6,545 nucleotides of DNA from CAWEHT01 sp963808455 (GTDB lineage Bacteria > Chloroflexota > Anaerolineae > CG2-30-64-16). Shown here in pieces: positions 1 to 5,592 of the stretch. The first letter of the stretch is position 1. Every line of letters begins with the position of its first letter. The DNA is taken from contig CAWEHT010000076.1 of the NCBI GenBank assembly GCA_963808455.1, positions 1-6,545 of the forward strand. The letters are read 5' to 3'. A program made the translations under genes and the position numbers. The notes under the pieces are model-generated. The model did no database searches. It saw nothing but the letters and a program-made list of their open reading frames with translations, and was not told the origin of the DNA.

Positions 1-219
1 CGCTCCGCCCTGTTCTTGCTGTATTCTTCGTTCATCATGCTGCTGCTTAATGGGAAAAGCCGCTGCAGATCTTGCTGTAATCCCACTTCCTGAAACATCA
101 TCTCTTTTCAACCCTCTCAAACACAGGGAGTTGTTTGAACTCTGATCTCTGAAGCTGCGGTGCTGGTAAGACGGGGGGGGGGGTTGTTTTCTGCTTGGCT
201 CAGTTCTCGTATTGCTCAT
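1..219 (-). CDS. Unidentified open frame running off the left edge (N-terminal 73 residues)
   Basis: On the minus strand an ATG at 219-217 opens a frame that stays open to position 1 and would continue outside the window; the nearest in-frame stop upstream is at 240-238. It begins MSNTRTEPSRKQPPPRPSY and is rich in Ser, Arg, Pro and Gln, so it looks disordered and hydrophilic. The 11-base G run at 173-183 is read as a Pro stretch. I do not recognise the product. Upstream of the ATG (220-340) the DNA is very AT-rich with TATA-like stretches, and no clear Shine-Dalgarno is seen, so a eukaryotic N-terminus is as likely as a bacterial one. Base composition and codon use differ from the GC-rich genes beyond 707. 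It may also be a chance frame in contaminating sequence. Confidence 0.3.
   Translation of the reverse strand, partial: MSNTRTEPSRKQPPPPSYQHRSFRDQSSNNSLCLRGLKRDDVSGSGITARSAAAFPIKQQHDERRIQQEQGGA
173..183. repeat. Homopolymer run of 11 G
   Basis: An uninterrupted run of 11 G follows 'ggtaagac' at 165-172 and is followed by 'ttgttttctg'. Runs this long are rare in bacterial genes and are error-prone in sequencing. Such a run could also come from homopolymer tailing in library construction. It lies inside the open minus-strand frame at 1-219, where it reads as prolines; a miscount would shift that frame. Confidence 0.9.
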
Positions 220-341
220 AATTGCTCTTTTCCAGCTTCAATAGCTATCTTATCTTTTTGGCTTAAAGAAGAAGGTATATAAACATATCAACAATCTTTT
301 AGTATATTAAATATACCATTCATGATTTCTTATAAAATAAA
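220..341. other. AT-rich segment with no recognisable gene
   Basis: This stretch, especially 240-341, is dominated by A and T, with TATA-like repeats on both strands (for example 'tatataaaca' at 276-285 and 'tataaaataa' at 331-340). No supported ORF or RNA gene is seen. Its composition contrasts sharply with the region after 707. It could be a promoter or 5' leader for the minus-strand frame at 219, in which case the TATA-like boxes would suit a eukaryotic source, but nothing fixes that. Confidence 0.5.
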
Positions 342-353
342 GAATTCGGCCGC
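342..353. other. Linker-like EcoRI/EagI junction
   Basis: The 12-mer GAATTCGGCCGC joins an EcoRI site (342-347) to an EagI site (347-352), the arrangement found in EcoRI/NotI-type cloning adaptors, although the full 8-base NotI site is not present. It sits exactly where the very AT-rich segment gives way to a different one. A GC-only hexamer block in such AT-rich DNA is unexpected. I read it as a probable library linker marking a chimeric join. Chance occurrence cannot be excluded. Confidence 0.45.
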
Positions 354-507
354 TCATTCTTCAGCTATTTTTCTGTTCCTGTTTTTGGTTTTCACCTTCC
401 TTTGGCACACCTCTGATGGACAAGATGCGCGGCACTCTTCATTTTTCCAAAATTTGGATTGGTTGGCTCAGTACGATTGGGTCTATATTTGGAATTATAG
501 GGGCTCT
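354..507. other. Unassigned segment between linker-like motif and kdpB scrap
   Basis: About 154 bases with no assignable gene. A + strand frame through it begins with a hydrophobic run (FLFLFLVFTFLW), but that frame reads across the linker-like motif upstream and continues as the antisense of the KdpB fragment, so it is not credible as one gene. On the minus strand the KdpB reading frame runs on into this segment for 23 further residues to a stop at 438-436, but KdpB similarity has already ended at 508. The source of this DNA is unknown. Confidence 0.4.
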
Positions 508-660
508 TCCTGCTTCCGCAGCAATGGCGGCTGCTGTCAATGGGTTATCGCCTGTGATCATCACGGTTTTAATACCCATTTTTCGTAATTCGGCAAAACG
601 CTGTTTGATCCCGCCTTTCACAATGTCCTTGAGGTGAATGACTCCCAAAATTTTATTATT
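508..660 (-). pseudogene. kdpB: Isolated internal fragment of potassium-transporting ATPase B subunit (KdpB)
   Basis: Read on the minus strand, 660 to 508 encodes about 51 residues that I recognise as KdpB, the P-type ATPase subunit of the KdpFABC high-affinity K+ pump. It runs from NNKILGVIHLKDIVKGG through FAELRKMGIKTVMITGDN to TAAAIAAEAG. The MITGDN segment is the conserved P-domain motif downstream of the phosphorylation site. KdpB is normally about 680 residues; here the phosphorylated DKTGT, membrane segments and everything after AAEAG (normally followed by VDDF) are missing. Similarity stops sharply at 508, and at the other end it runs into the poly-T tract. No kdpA or kdpC is present. 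The moderate GC content differs from the genes to the right, so the fragment comes from another genome or another locus. It is not functional as it stands. Confidence 0.8.
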
Positions 661-678
661 TTTTTTTTTTTTTTTTTT
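659..678. repeat. Poly-T tract of 20 T
   Basis: Twenty consecutive T, preceded by 'ttttatta' (651-658) and followed by 'gttacttggttc'. On the minus strand it is a poly-A tract that abuts the upstream end of the KdpB fragment. A run this long is unusual in bacterial DNA and sits at the boundary between the KdpB scrap and the GC-rich region, so it may mark a library or assembly artefact. As an ordinary terminator T tract it is unconvincing because no GC-rich hairpin precedes it. Confidence 0.85.
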
Positions 679-716
679 GTTACTTGGTTCGGTTGCGTAT
701 TGCTAGCCGGCCGGCC
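679..716. other. Junction with clustered palindromic restriction sites (NheI, NgoMIV/NaeI, FseI)
   Basis: Between the poly-T tract and the protease reading frame lie GCTAGC (NheI, 702-707), GCCGGC (706-711 and 710-715) and the 8-base GGCCGGCC (FseI, 709-716), partly overlapping. Such stacking is typical of a polylinker, although GC-rich DNA can produce part of it by chance. The in-frame TAG at 704-706 interrupts the protease frame exactly here, and protease similarity begins only after it. The GC content changes from low to high at this point. I read it as the join between foreign and native DNA. Confidence 0.45.
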
Positions 717-1075
717 TGACTTACGCCCTGCCGTTCTTGGTCACCATCGTGCCGCAGAAGATCGTGGGCGGGCCCTCGGCCGGGCTTATGTTCGCCCTCA
801 CAGTCTGCAACTCACTCTCACCCACAGACCTGACGGGCGGCCGACGGATCGCCGGCACCGGCACCATCGATGCAGATGGCGTGGTCGGGCCCATTGGCGG
901 CGTCGAGGAAAAGGTCGTCGCCGCGGAAGACGCCGGCGCGGCCTACTTCCTGGCCCCGCCGGCCAATTATCCTGCCGCGCTCGCCGCCGCGCGGCGGATC
1001 AAGGTCGTGGAAGTGTCATCGGCTTCCGATGCGCTGGCCTTTCTCCGCAGGTTGCCGGCGCCACAGTCTCCATAA
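707..1075 (+). CDS. Lon-like (S16 family, PDZ-S16 type) serine protease, C-terminal fragment
   Basis: The open frame after the TAG at 704-706 encodes the end of an S16 peptidase domain, the Ser-Lys dyad proteolytic domain of Lon-type proteases. Visible signatures are LPFLVTI, then GGPSAGLMFAL with the catalytic Ser at codon 776-778, then LTGGRRIAGTGTIDADG, and VGPIGGVEEK with the catalytic Lys at 911-913. The spacing and the short tail after the domain fit the PDZ-S16 (YlbL-like) proteases, which are secreted or membrane-anchored and lack the ATPase module of LonA; this subtype is inferred because the N-terminal part is absent. Only about 122 residues remain of an expected 330-400. The truncation coincides with the composition change and linker-like sites, so it is probably a break in the sequence, not a natural short gene. 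An internal TTG at 737 is a formal start but would remove part of the conserved strand. The gene ends in TAA 294 bases before the next gene. Confidence 0.85.
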   Translation, partial: PAGLTYALPFLVTIVPQKIVGGPSAGLMFALTVCNSLSPTDLTGGRRIAGTGTIDADGVVGPIGGVEEKVVAAEDAGAAYFLAPPANYPAALAAARRIKVVEVSSASDALAFLRRLPAPQSP

Positions 1076-1169
1076 GCTGCGGGCGGCCACGCCTCGCCCT
1101 CCGCCCGCCGGGCGCGGCCCCCGACCCCAGCGTGGGCAACGGGCAGGCTGAACCGAAACCCAACCGGTT

Positions 1170-1210
1170 CTTGACCGGTTCTTAACAGCCCTTTATCTGT
1201 CATATATAGA
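1170..1210 (+). promoter_or_regulatory. Candidate promoter with three 11-base-spaced octamers (Pho-box-like) and a -10-like box
   Basis: CTTGACCG (1170-1177), CTTAACAG (1181-1188) and TTTATCTG (1192-1199) are separated by exactly 3 bases, giving an 11-base period, one helical turn. Each matches about 6 of 8 positions of the cyanobacterial Pho-box octamer YTTAAMYW, and the TTAACA core resembles the Bacillus PhoP hexamer. Tandem sites with this period are typical of OmpR/PhoB-family response regulators. A -10-like TATAGA lies at 1205-1210, close behind the third octamer, where such activators commonly bind. The first two octamers lie within a longer direct repeat (ACCGGTTCTT at 1163-1172 and 1174-1183). 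It is the best candidate to drive the secreted-protein gene starting at 1370, which would leave a leader of about 150 bases. Identity of the regulator is inference. Confidence 0.4.
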
Positions 1211-1369
1211 GCCGCTGTATGCTGCGCGGTGGGAAGTGGTAGTCCGGCCGTTCCACGCCAAATTATCGCGGCATGTGTTGGCTTCCCCAAACATGACTCC
1301 TTCGTCCGAAAAGATGTGGTCACGGTGGCTGTGGGCGGCAGGACAGCAGGGCAGAAAGGAGCAGATGGG

Positions 1370-2356
1370 ATGTTCGGCAAGTTGCTGAAGCTGGCCGGTG
1401 TTATTCTCGTCGCCAGCACTCTCCTGGTGGGCGCAGGGCAGGTCTTCGCAGCTGAGGCACCCGGCACGGGGCCCGAGTTGGCATTCACGGTTCCGGTGGG
1501 CTCGGTCAGCATTCCGGCGGGTGGCGAACTTTGGTTCGCGTTCAACTACGCCGGGGATGGCTCGCAGATCCTGGTTGACATGGGCGGCAATGCCACCACC
1601 ACCACATTTACCGTCTGGACACCGGCGAACGTGGTGACGCGGTCGATGAATCAATCCGTGACAAACGTCGGTGCGGGCTCCGTCATGGGCTACACCAGCA
1701 ATCCCGACCAGGTCTGGAACGGAAGCTTCAACACACGGGGCACCTATTATGTGGTTGTCGATCAAAACTCCAGCGGACCGGGCAGCTTCCGGCTTAGCGT
1801 GACCGGCAGTGGCGTCTCCAGCGCCGGCCAGCCCATGCCCTCCAGTTCTGCCTCTGCGGCATCCGCCGAGGCGGCCGGCGCGCCGGCCGCCTCGGCGCCT
1901 GTGACCAGCACCGTCGCCGCGGCTCCGGCCGCCGTCGCACCGGCCGTTTCGGCCCCTGTGACCACCACCGTCGCCGCAGGCACGGGGCCTGCCAACGCCA
2001 TCACCGGTCCGAAGGGCTGGGTCACCACCACACCGGGCGCCACCACATGGTACGCCTTCCAGTACCCTGGGGACGGCTCGCAGGTTACGATCCACATGGC
2101 CGTTTACCCGAGCTCCGCGGCCAGCTACGCTGTGTGGACGCCACAGGATCTGTTGAGCAGCCAGGCTGGCTGGACGATCAGTGGTAGCACGAGCCCGGTT
2201 GGCCTCGGCTCTCCCAACCCGAACAACGGCAACGACATCGTGTGGTCCGGCAGCTTCATCACGCCGGGCACCTACTATGTGGTAGTGTCTCAAGGCTCGA
2301 CGCCGGGCGGCTACAATCTTCAGATCACCGGCAGCGGGGTCTCATTCGGTCACTGA
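1370..2356 (+). CDS. Secreted two-unit repeat protein (A-B architecture), paralogue 1
   Basis: Function unknown. The ATG at 1370 is chosen because AAAGGAG (1355-1361) lies 8 bases upstream and the product begins with a clear signal peptide: MFGKLLKLAG, a hydrophobic run to about residue 25, then a likely cleavage in VFA-AEAPG near 27/28. The frame extends further upstream but without signal or ribosome site. The 328-residue product has unit A (about 29-154), an Ala/Ser/Val/Pro linker (155-204) and unit B (205-325). Both share one scaffold: WFAFNYAGDGSQ / WYAFQYPGDGSQ, FTVWTP / YAVWTP, WNGSF / WSGSF, RGTYYVVV / PGTYYVVV and a closing TGSGV. The alternating strands and GTYYVVV resemble PPC-like beta-sandwich domains, but this is inferred by eye. 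No catalytic motif, membrane anchor or sorting signal is visible, so the protein is probably released or held at the surface through partners. This B unit has a short loop without cysteines, unlike the four others. A strong hairpin follows. Confidence 0.85.
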   Translation: MFGKLLKLAGVILVASTLLVGAGQVFAAEAPGTGPELAFTVPVGSVSIPAGGELWFAFNYAGDGSQILVDMGGNATTTTFTVWTPANVVTRSMNQSVTNVGAGSVMGYTSNPDQVWNGSFNTRGTYYVVVDQNSSGPGSFRLSVTGSGVSSAGQPMPSSSASAASAEAAGAPAASAPVTSTVAAAPAAVAPAVSAPVTTTVAAGTGPANAITGPKGWVTTTPGATTWYAFQYPGDGSQVTIHMAVYPSSAASYAVWTPQDLLSSQAGWTISGSTSPVGLGSPNPNNGNDIVWSGSFITPGTYYVVVSQGSTPGGYNLQITGSGVSFGH

Positions 2357-2399
2357 CGTCGCATCGCAGCAGCAAACTTGAGCCAACAGGGGCTTTCGT

Positions 2400-2432
2400 G
2401 AGGGGGGCGGCTTTGGTGCAGCCGCCCCCCTC
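2400..2432 (+). terminator. Strong GC hairpin after paralogue 1
   Basis: A 13-bp perfect stem (2400-2412 pairing with 2420-2432, core GGGGGGCGGCT / AGCCGCCCCCC) with a 7-base loop lies 44 bases after the stop at 2356. No T tract follows (next bases are 'gctattcg'), so it may act as a weak or factor-assisted terminator, or as an mRNA 3'-end stabiliser that lowers expression of the downstream genes relative to the first. Confidence 0.7.
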
Positions 2433-2599
2433 GCTATTCGCCGATGCCTCTCGAGCAGTAGGCTCTCCGGTGCGTCCGGGCACGACGCGATGTGCAAATT
2501 CGACCGGCGGGTGGTAGCATTGGCTCAAACGTCTCAGGATACTCCTTCAGGTCGACGTACACGGCAGCCGGCCTGCGCAAGGGGCAGGAGGATTTGCAC
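2433..2599. other. Intergenic region before paralogue 2
   Basis: No gene is supported here. The only clear element is AGGAGG at 2586-2591, 8 bases before the ATG at 2600. I find no convincing -35/-10 pair and no copy of the 11-base-spaced octamers seen before paralogue 1, so paralogue 2 may depend on read-through past the 2400-2432 hairpin or on a promoter I cannot recognise. Confidence 0.5.
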
Positions 2600-3687
2600 A
2601 TGCAGGCGAACTTTGGCCTCCGTCGGGTGTTAGGCAAGCGCGCGATCGTGGCCAGCGTGCTGCTCGTGGCCGCCGTGGTTCTGCTGAGGGCCAGCGTTGC
2701 ATTTGCATCGGCGGCTCCCGGAGCTGGGCCCGAGTTGGCTTTCACCGTGCCCTCTGGAGCGGTCAGCATCCCGGCAGGGGGCGAGTTATGGTTCGCGTTC
2801 AATTACGCCGGCGACAACTCGCAGATTTACGTAGATCTGAGCGGCAATCCCGGAGCGACCACATTCACCATCTGGACCCCCGGCAACGTACACGCGCGGT
2901 CTCTAAGGCAGTCCGTCACGCCCGTGGGTGGCGGGGCCGTCAACAGCTATACCAGCAACCCTGATCAGGTATGGTCCGGCAGCTTCAATGCCCAGGGGCC
3001 CTATTTCGTGGTTGTGAACCAGAGTGCACAGGCGAGCGGGACATTCGAGCTAGCGTTACGGGCAGCGGTGTCTACAGCGCCGGCCAGACCTATCAGGCCT
3101 ATTCGGCAAGCGCGGCCACCTCTGCTGTCACGGGTTATTCGACCCCGTTCGTGGCGCAACCCTTCGTAGTGCCGCCGATCGTTCCCGTCCCACCTACGGT
3201 CGCGAGCCCCCTCCCGGCGGTGAGCGCGGCAGCTACACCGACGATCACAGTACCGTCGGGCAATGGCCCGGATGCGGCTCGCTCGGCGCCCAGCGGTTGG
3301 ATATCGACGGTCGTAGGCACGCGCACCTGGTACGCCTTCCACTACGCCGGCGATCAGTCGCAGGTCGCTATCGAGATGCAGGTCTACCCGGAGAGTTCGG
3401 CCAGTTTTACCGTCTGGACACCCCAGAACCTGCAGGCGTTGCAGGCAGGCCAGACCGTATCGCCCGTCGGCTCGGGAAGCGCCAACCCGTTCACCCATAA
3501 TCATAACCAGTTCCCGTGCGTGCCTGGCTTCGGACGCTGCCTGCCCAACTTGGGCAATGCCAATGATTTGCTGTGGTCCGGCAGCTTCTACTTCCCGGGA
3601 ACGTACTATGTCGTCGTCGCTCAGAGCGCCCCTCCGGGTGGCTATAGCCTTACCATCATCGGCAGCGGCGTCAGCGCCGGGAATTGA
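2600..3687 (+). CDS. Secreted two-unit repeat protein (A-B architecture), paralogue 2, single-base frameshift
   Basis: Paralogue of the gene at 1370. The ATG at 2600 has AGGAGG 8 bases upstream and opens a signal peptide (MQANFGLRRVLGKR, hydrophobic core 15-30, likely cleavage AFA-SAAPG near 36/37). Unit A spans about 38-158 and is close to unit A of paralogue 1 (shared APGxGPELAFTVP, SIPAGGELWFAFNYAGD, YTSNPDQVW). At codon 151 (3050-3052) the frame breaks: 'gagctagcgttacg' lacks one base against the paralogue pattern F-x-L-S-V-T-G-S-G. After restoring it the reading continues as SVTGSGVYSAGQ, a Pro/Val/Ala linker, and unit B (WYAFHYAGDQSQ, FTVWTPQN, LLWSGSF, PGTYYVVVAQ, ending IIGSGVSAGN). 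Unit B carries a Cys pair (CVPGFGRC) in its variable loop. The restored protein is about 362 residues. As written, the first frame would run on to a stop at 3169 (a truncated product of about 189 residues). No slippery heptamer is visible, so sequencing error or a recent null mutation is more likely than programmed shifting. Function is unknown. Confidence 0.8.
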
Positions 3688-3697
3688 CTGGCCGTCC

Positions 3698-3719
3698 GCA
3701 GCAGATAAGCCTCTGCTGC
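3698..3719 (+). other. Small hairpin between paralogues 2 and 3
   Basis: GCAGCAGA (3698-3705) pairs with TCTGCTGC (3712-3719) around a 6-base loop, 11 bases after the stop of paralogue 2. The stem is only 8 bp and is followed by 'tgaagaattg' without a T tract, so it is unlikely to stop transcription fully. It could be an mRNA processing or stabilising element between co-transcribed genes; the 96-base gap between the genes suits an operon. Confidence 0.35.
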
Positions 3720-3783
3720 TGAAGAATTGTAAAAGGGGCAAAGCCAGCGAAGCTGCCCAACTGAGGGGATGGAGTCGCAAACT

Positions 3784-5464
3784 ATGCAAGCGATTCGTGG
3801 TTATGTCAAGGTTCTCAGAGGGCATGTGACCAGGGCCGGCCTGGTGCTCGCCGCCCTCATACTTATCCCGGGGACGGGTGTGGCCCTTGCTGCTGAGGCC
3901 CCGGCTACCGGGCCAGAGCTGCCCGCCGCCGCCACTTCGGCCAATGGCCCCGATACGGCCCTCTCCGCGCCCAGCGGCTGGGTGTCTACAGTCCAGGGCA
4001 CGCGCACCTGGTACGCCTTCCAGTATGCCGGCGACAAATCGCAGATCTCGATCCAAATGCAGGTCTATCCGAGCAGCGCGGCAAGCTTTACGGTGTGGAC
4101 GCCGCAGAACGCGCAGGGCTGGCGCCAGGGCCAAACCGTGACCCCGGTCGGCGCAGGAAGCCCCGGCACGGTCACCAGCGGTTCCAACCCGCTGGAGTGC
4201 CGGCCGGTGGCAGGTTCTTCGCTGTTGCAGTGCCCGCCAGCGCCGACGAACAACTTGAATGAGCTGGTCTGGTCGGGCAACTTCAACAGCCCGGGCATTT
4301 ACTATGTAGTGGTGGCACAGAGCGGACCACCGGGCGGCTACAACCTCACCGTCACAGGCACGGGAGTGGTCACGGCCGGCACGGCGCCCCCGGCGGCGGC
4401 CACAGCCACCCAGGCCCCCCAGGCCACCGGCACGCCGGCTCCGGCCCTGGGCACGGCCGCGCCAGCCACCGGCACGGTCCCTTCGGGGAATGGCCCGGAT
4501 ACAGCCCTCTCCGCGCCCAGCGGCTGGGTCTCGACGGCCCAGGGCGCCAACACCTGGTACGCCTTCCAGTACGCCGGCGACAAATCGCAGAATCCTGATC
4601 GACCTGCAGGTGTCGCCGGCCAATGCGGCAAGCTTCACGGTGTGGACGCCGCAGAACGCGCAGGGCTGGCGCCAGGGCCAGATCGTGACCCCGGTCGGCG
4701 CAGGCAGCCCCAATCCGCTCAACGGCTCGAATCCGTTGCAATGCCAGCCGGTCCCAGGCTCCTCGCTATTGCAATGCCCCACCAACTCGCCCAACCAAAG
4801 TGACCTGGTGTGGTCGGGCAACTTCAACACCCCGGGCATGTACTATGTGGTGGTGGCGCAGAGCGGACCACCGGGCGGCTATAACCTCACCGTCACAGGC
4901 ACGGGAGTGGTCACGGCCGGCACGGCGTCGCCGGCGGCGGCCACAGCCACCCAGGCCCCCCAGGCCACCGGCACGCCGGCTCCGGCCCTGGGCACGGCCG
5001 CGGCAACCACCGGCACGGTCCCTTCGGGGAACGGCCCGGACACGGCCCTCTCCGCGCCCAGCGGCTGGGTCTCGACGGCCCAGGGCGCCAACACCTGGTA
5101 CGCTTTCCAGTACGCCGGCGACAAATCGCAGATCCTGATCGACCTGCAGGTGTCGCCGGCCAATGCGGCAAGCTTCACGGTGTGGACGCCGCAGAACGCG
5201 CAGGGCTGGCGCCAGGGCCAGACCGTGACCCCGGTTGGCGCAGGCAGCCCGAATCCGCTCAACACGAGCCGGGTGCCATGTCAGCCCGTCGCGGGGTCAA
5301 CATCGATGCAATGCGGCCCAAACGCCAACAGCAGCTCGAATGACCTGGTCTGGTCGGGCAACTTCAACAGCCGGGGCACTTACTACGTGGTAGTGGCTCA
5401 GAGCGGGCCACCGGGAGGCTACAGCCTGACGATCACCGGCACGGGTGTCATCCAGGGGCGCTGA
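3784..5464 (+). CDS. Secreted three-unit repeat protein (B-B-B architecture), paralogue 3, single-base frameshift
   Basis: Third member of the secreted family. Two in-frame ATGs exist (3769, 3784). I prefer 3784 because GGAG (3771-3774) lies 9 bases before it, whereas GAGGGG (3763-3768) directly touches the first ATG, and because the resulting MQA start matches paralogue 2. A signal peptide follows (hydrophobic 18-36, likely cleavage ALA-AEAP near 37). The mature end begins like unit A (EAPATGPEL) but passes straight to a B unit, so unit A is missing. Three B units (about 53-197, 234-378, 414-557) are joined by linkers such as ATATQAPQATGTPAP. Each has SAPSGWVST, WYAFQYAGDKSQ, FTVWTPQNAQGWRQGQ, a C-x10-C loop, WSGNF, YYVVVAQSGPPGGY and TGTGV. 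At 4591/4592 an extra A breaks the frame within unit 2: the sister copy at 5130-5134 reads 'gatcc', here 'gaatcc'. Removing it gives about 559 residues. Function is unknown; a surface or extracellular binding role is a guess. Confidence 0.8.
4320..5263 (+). repeat. Near-identical 540-base tandem repeat inside paralogue 3
   Basis: 4320-4723 and 4861-5263 align with about a dozen differences over some 400 bases by eye. The offset is 541 bases before position 4591 and 540 after it, which pins the extra A in the first copy. The period is 180 codons: one B unit plus its linker. The segment in between (4724-4860 against 5264-5400) matches in its second part (WSGNF to GGY) but diverges in the Cys-loop part. 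The first B unit (3940-4319) shares the pattern but is less close. This indicates recent duplication or gene conversion. Confidence 0.9.
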
Positions 5465-5518
5465 AGGCCTAGACCATCGCCAATCGCAAGTTCAGAGCTC
5501 AGAACAGGCCGCTTTTGA

Positions 5519-5572
5519 CAGGGTGGTCGCCCCGGATGCCCAATGAAATCCGGGGCGACCACCCTGCCTTTT
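5519..5572 (+). terminator. Strong intrinsic terminator between convergent genes
   Basis: A 19-bp perfect stem (5519-5537 pairing with 5548-5566, core GGTGGTCGCCCCGG) closes a 10-base loop and is followed by 'cctttt' (5567-5572). It lies 54 bases after the stop of paralogue 3 and 20-odd bases beyond the stop of the converging ABC gene. The T tract is on the + strand side, so it serves the secreted-protein genes best; the symmetrical stem could also slow transcription from the other side. Confidence 0.85.
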
Positions 5573-5592
5573 CTGTGAGAAGGCGCGACCGG

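Noticed and set aside
322..588. 88-codon + strand frame with a hydrophobic stretch that could mimic a signal peptide
   Set aside because: It reads across the linker-like EcoRI/EagI motif and ends as the antisense of the KdpB fragment; a single gene spanning these is not credible.
1102..1114. CGCCC-GCC-GGGCG hairpin after the protease gene as a terminator
   Set aside because: Only a 5-bp stem with a 3-base loop in very GC-rich DNA and no T tract; expected by chance.
634..1185. 183-codon + strand frame covering the poly-T tract and protease region
   Set aside because: It begins in the T run (poly-Phe), continues as an Arg-rich off-frame reading of the S16 protease, and shows no domain.
1193..2293. 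366-codon open frame on the minus strand
   Set aside because: Antisense shadow of paralogue 1, low-complexity Arg/Gly product, no ribosome site or family features.
3047..3058. Programmed ribosomal frameshift in paralogue 2
   Set aside because: No slippery heptamer and no clear downstream pseudoknot; paralogue 1 is in a single frame at the same site.
3001..4839. 612-codon open frame on the minus strand
   Set aside because: It lies antisense to the secreted-protein genes and merely mirrors their GC-rich repeats; its product is Arg/Gly/His-rich without domains, and the + strand reading has signal peptides, conserved units and ribosome sites.
4320..5263. Tandem repeat as a CRISPR array or integron-like element
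   Set aside because: The period is 540 bases, entirely coding, and matches a protein unit plus linker; no short repeats with spacers are present.
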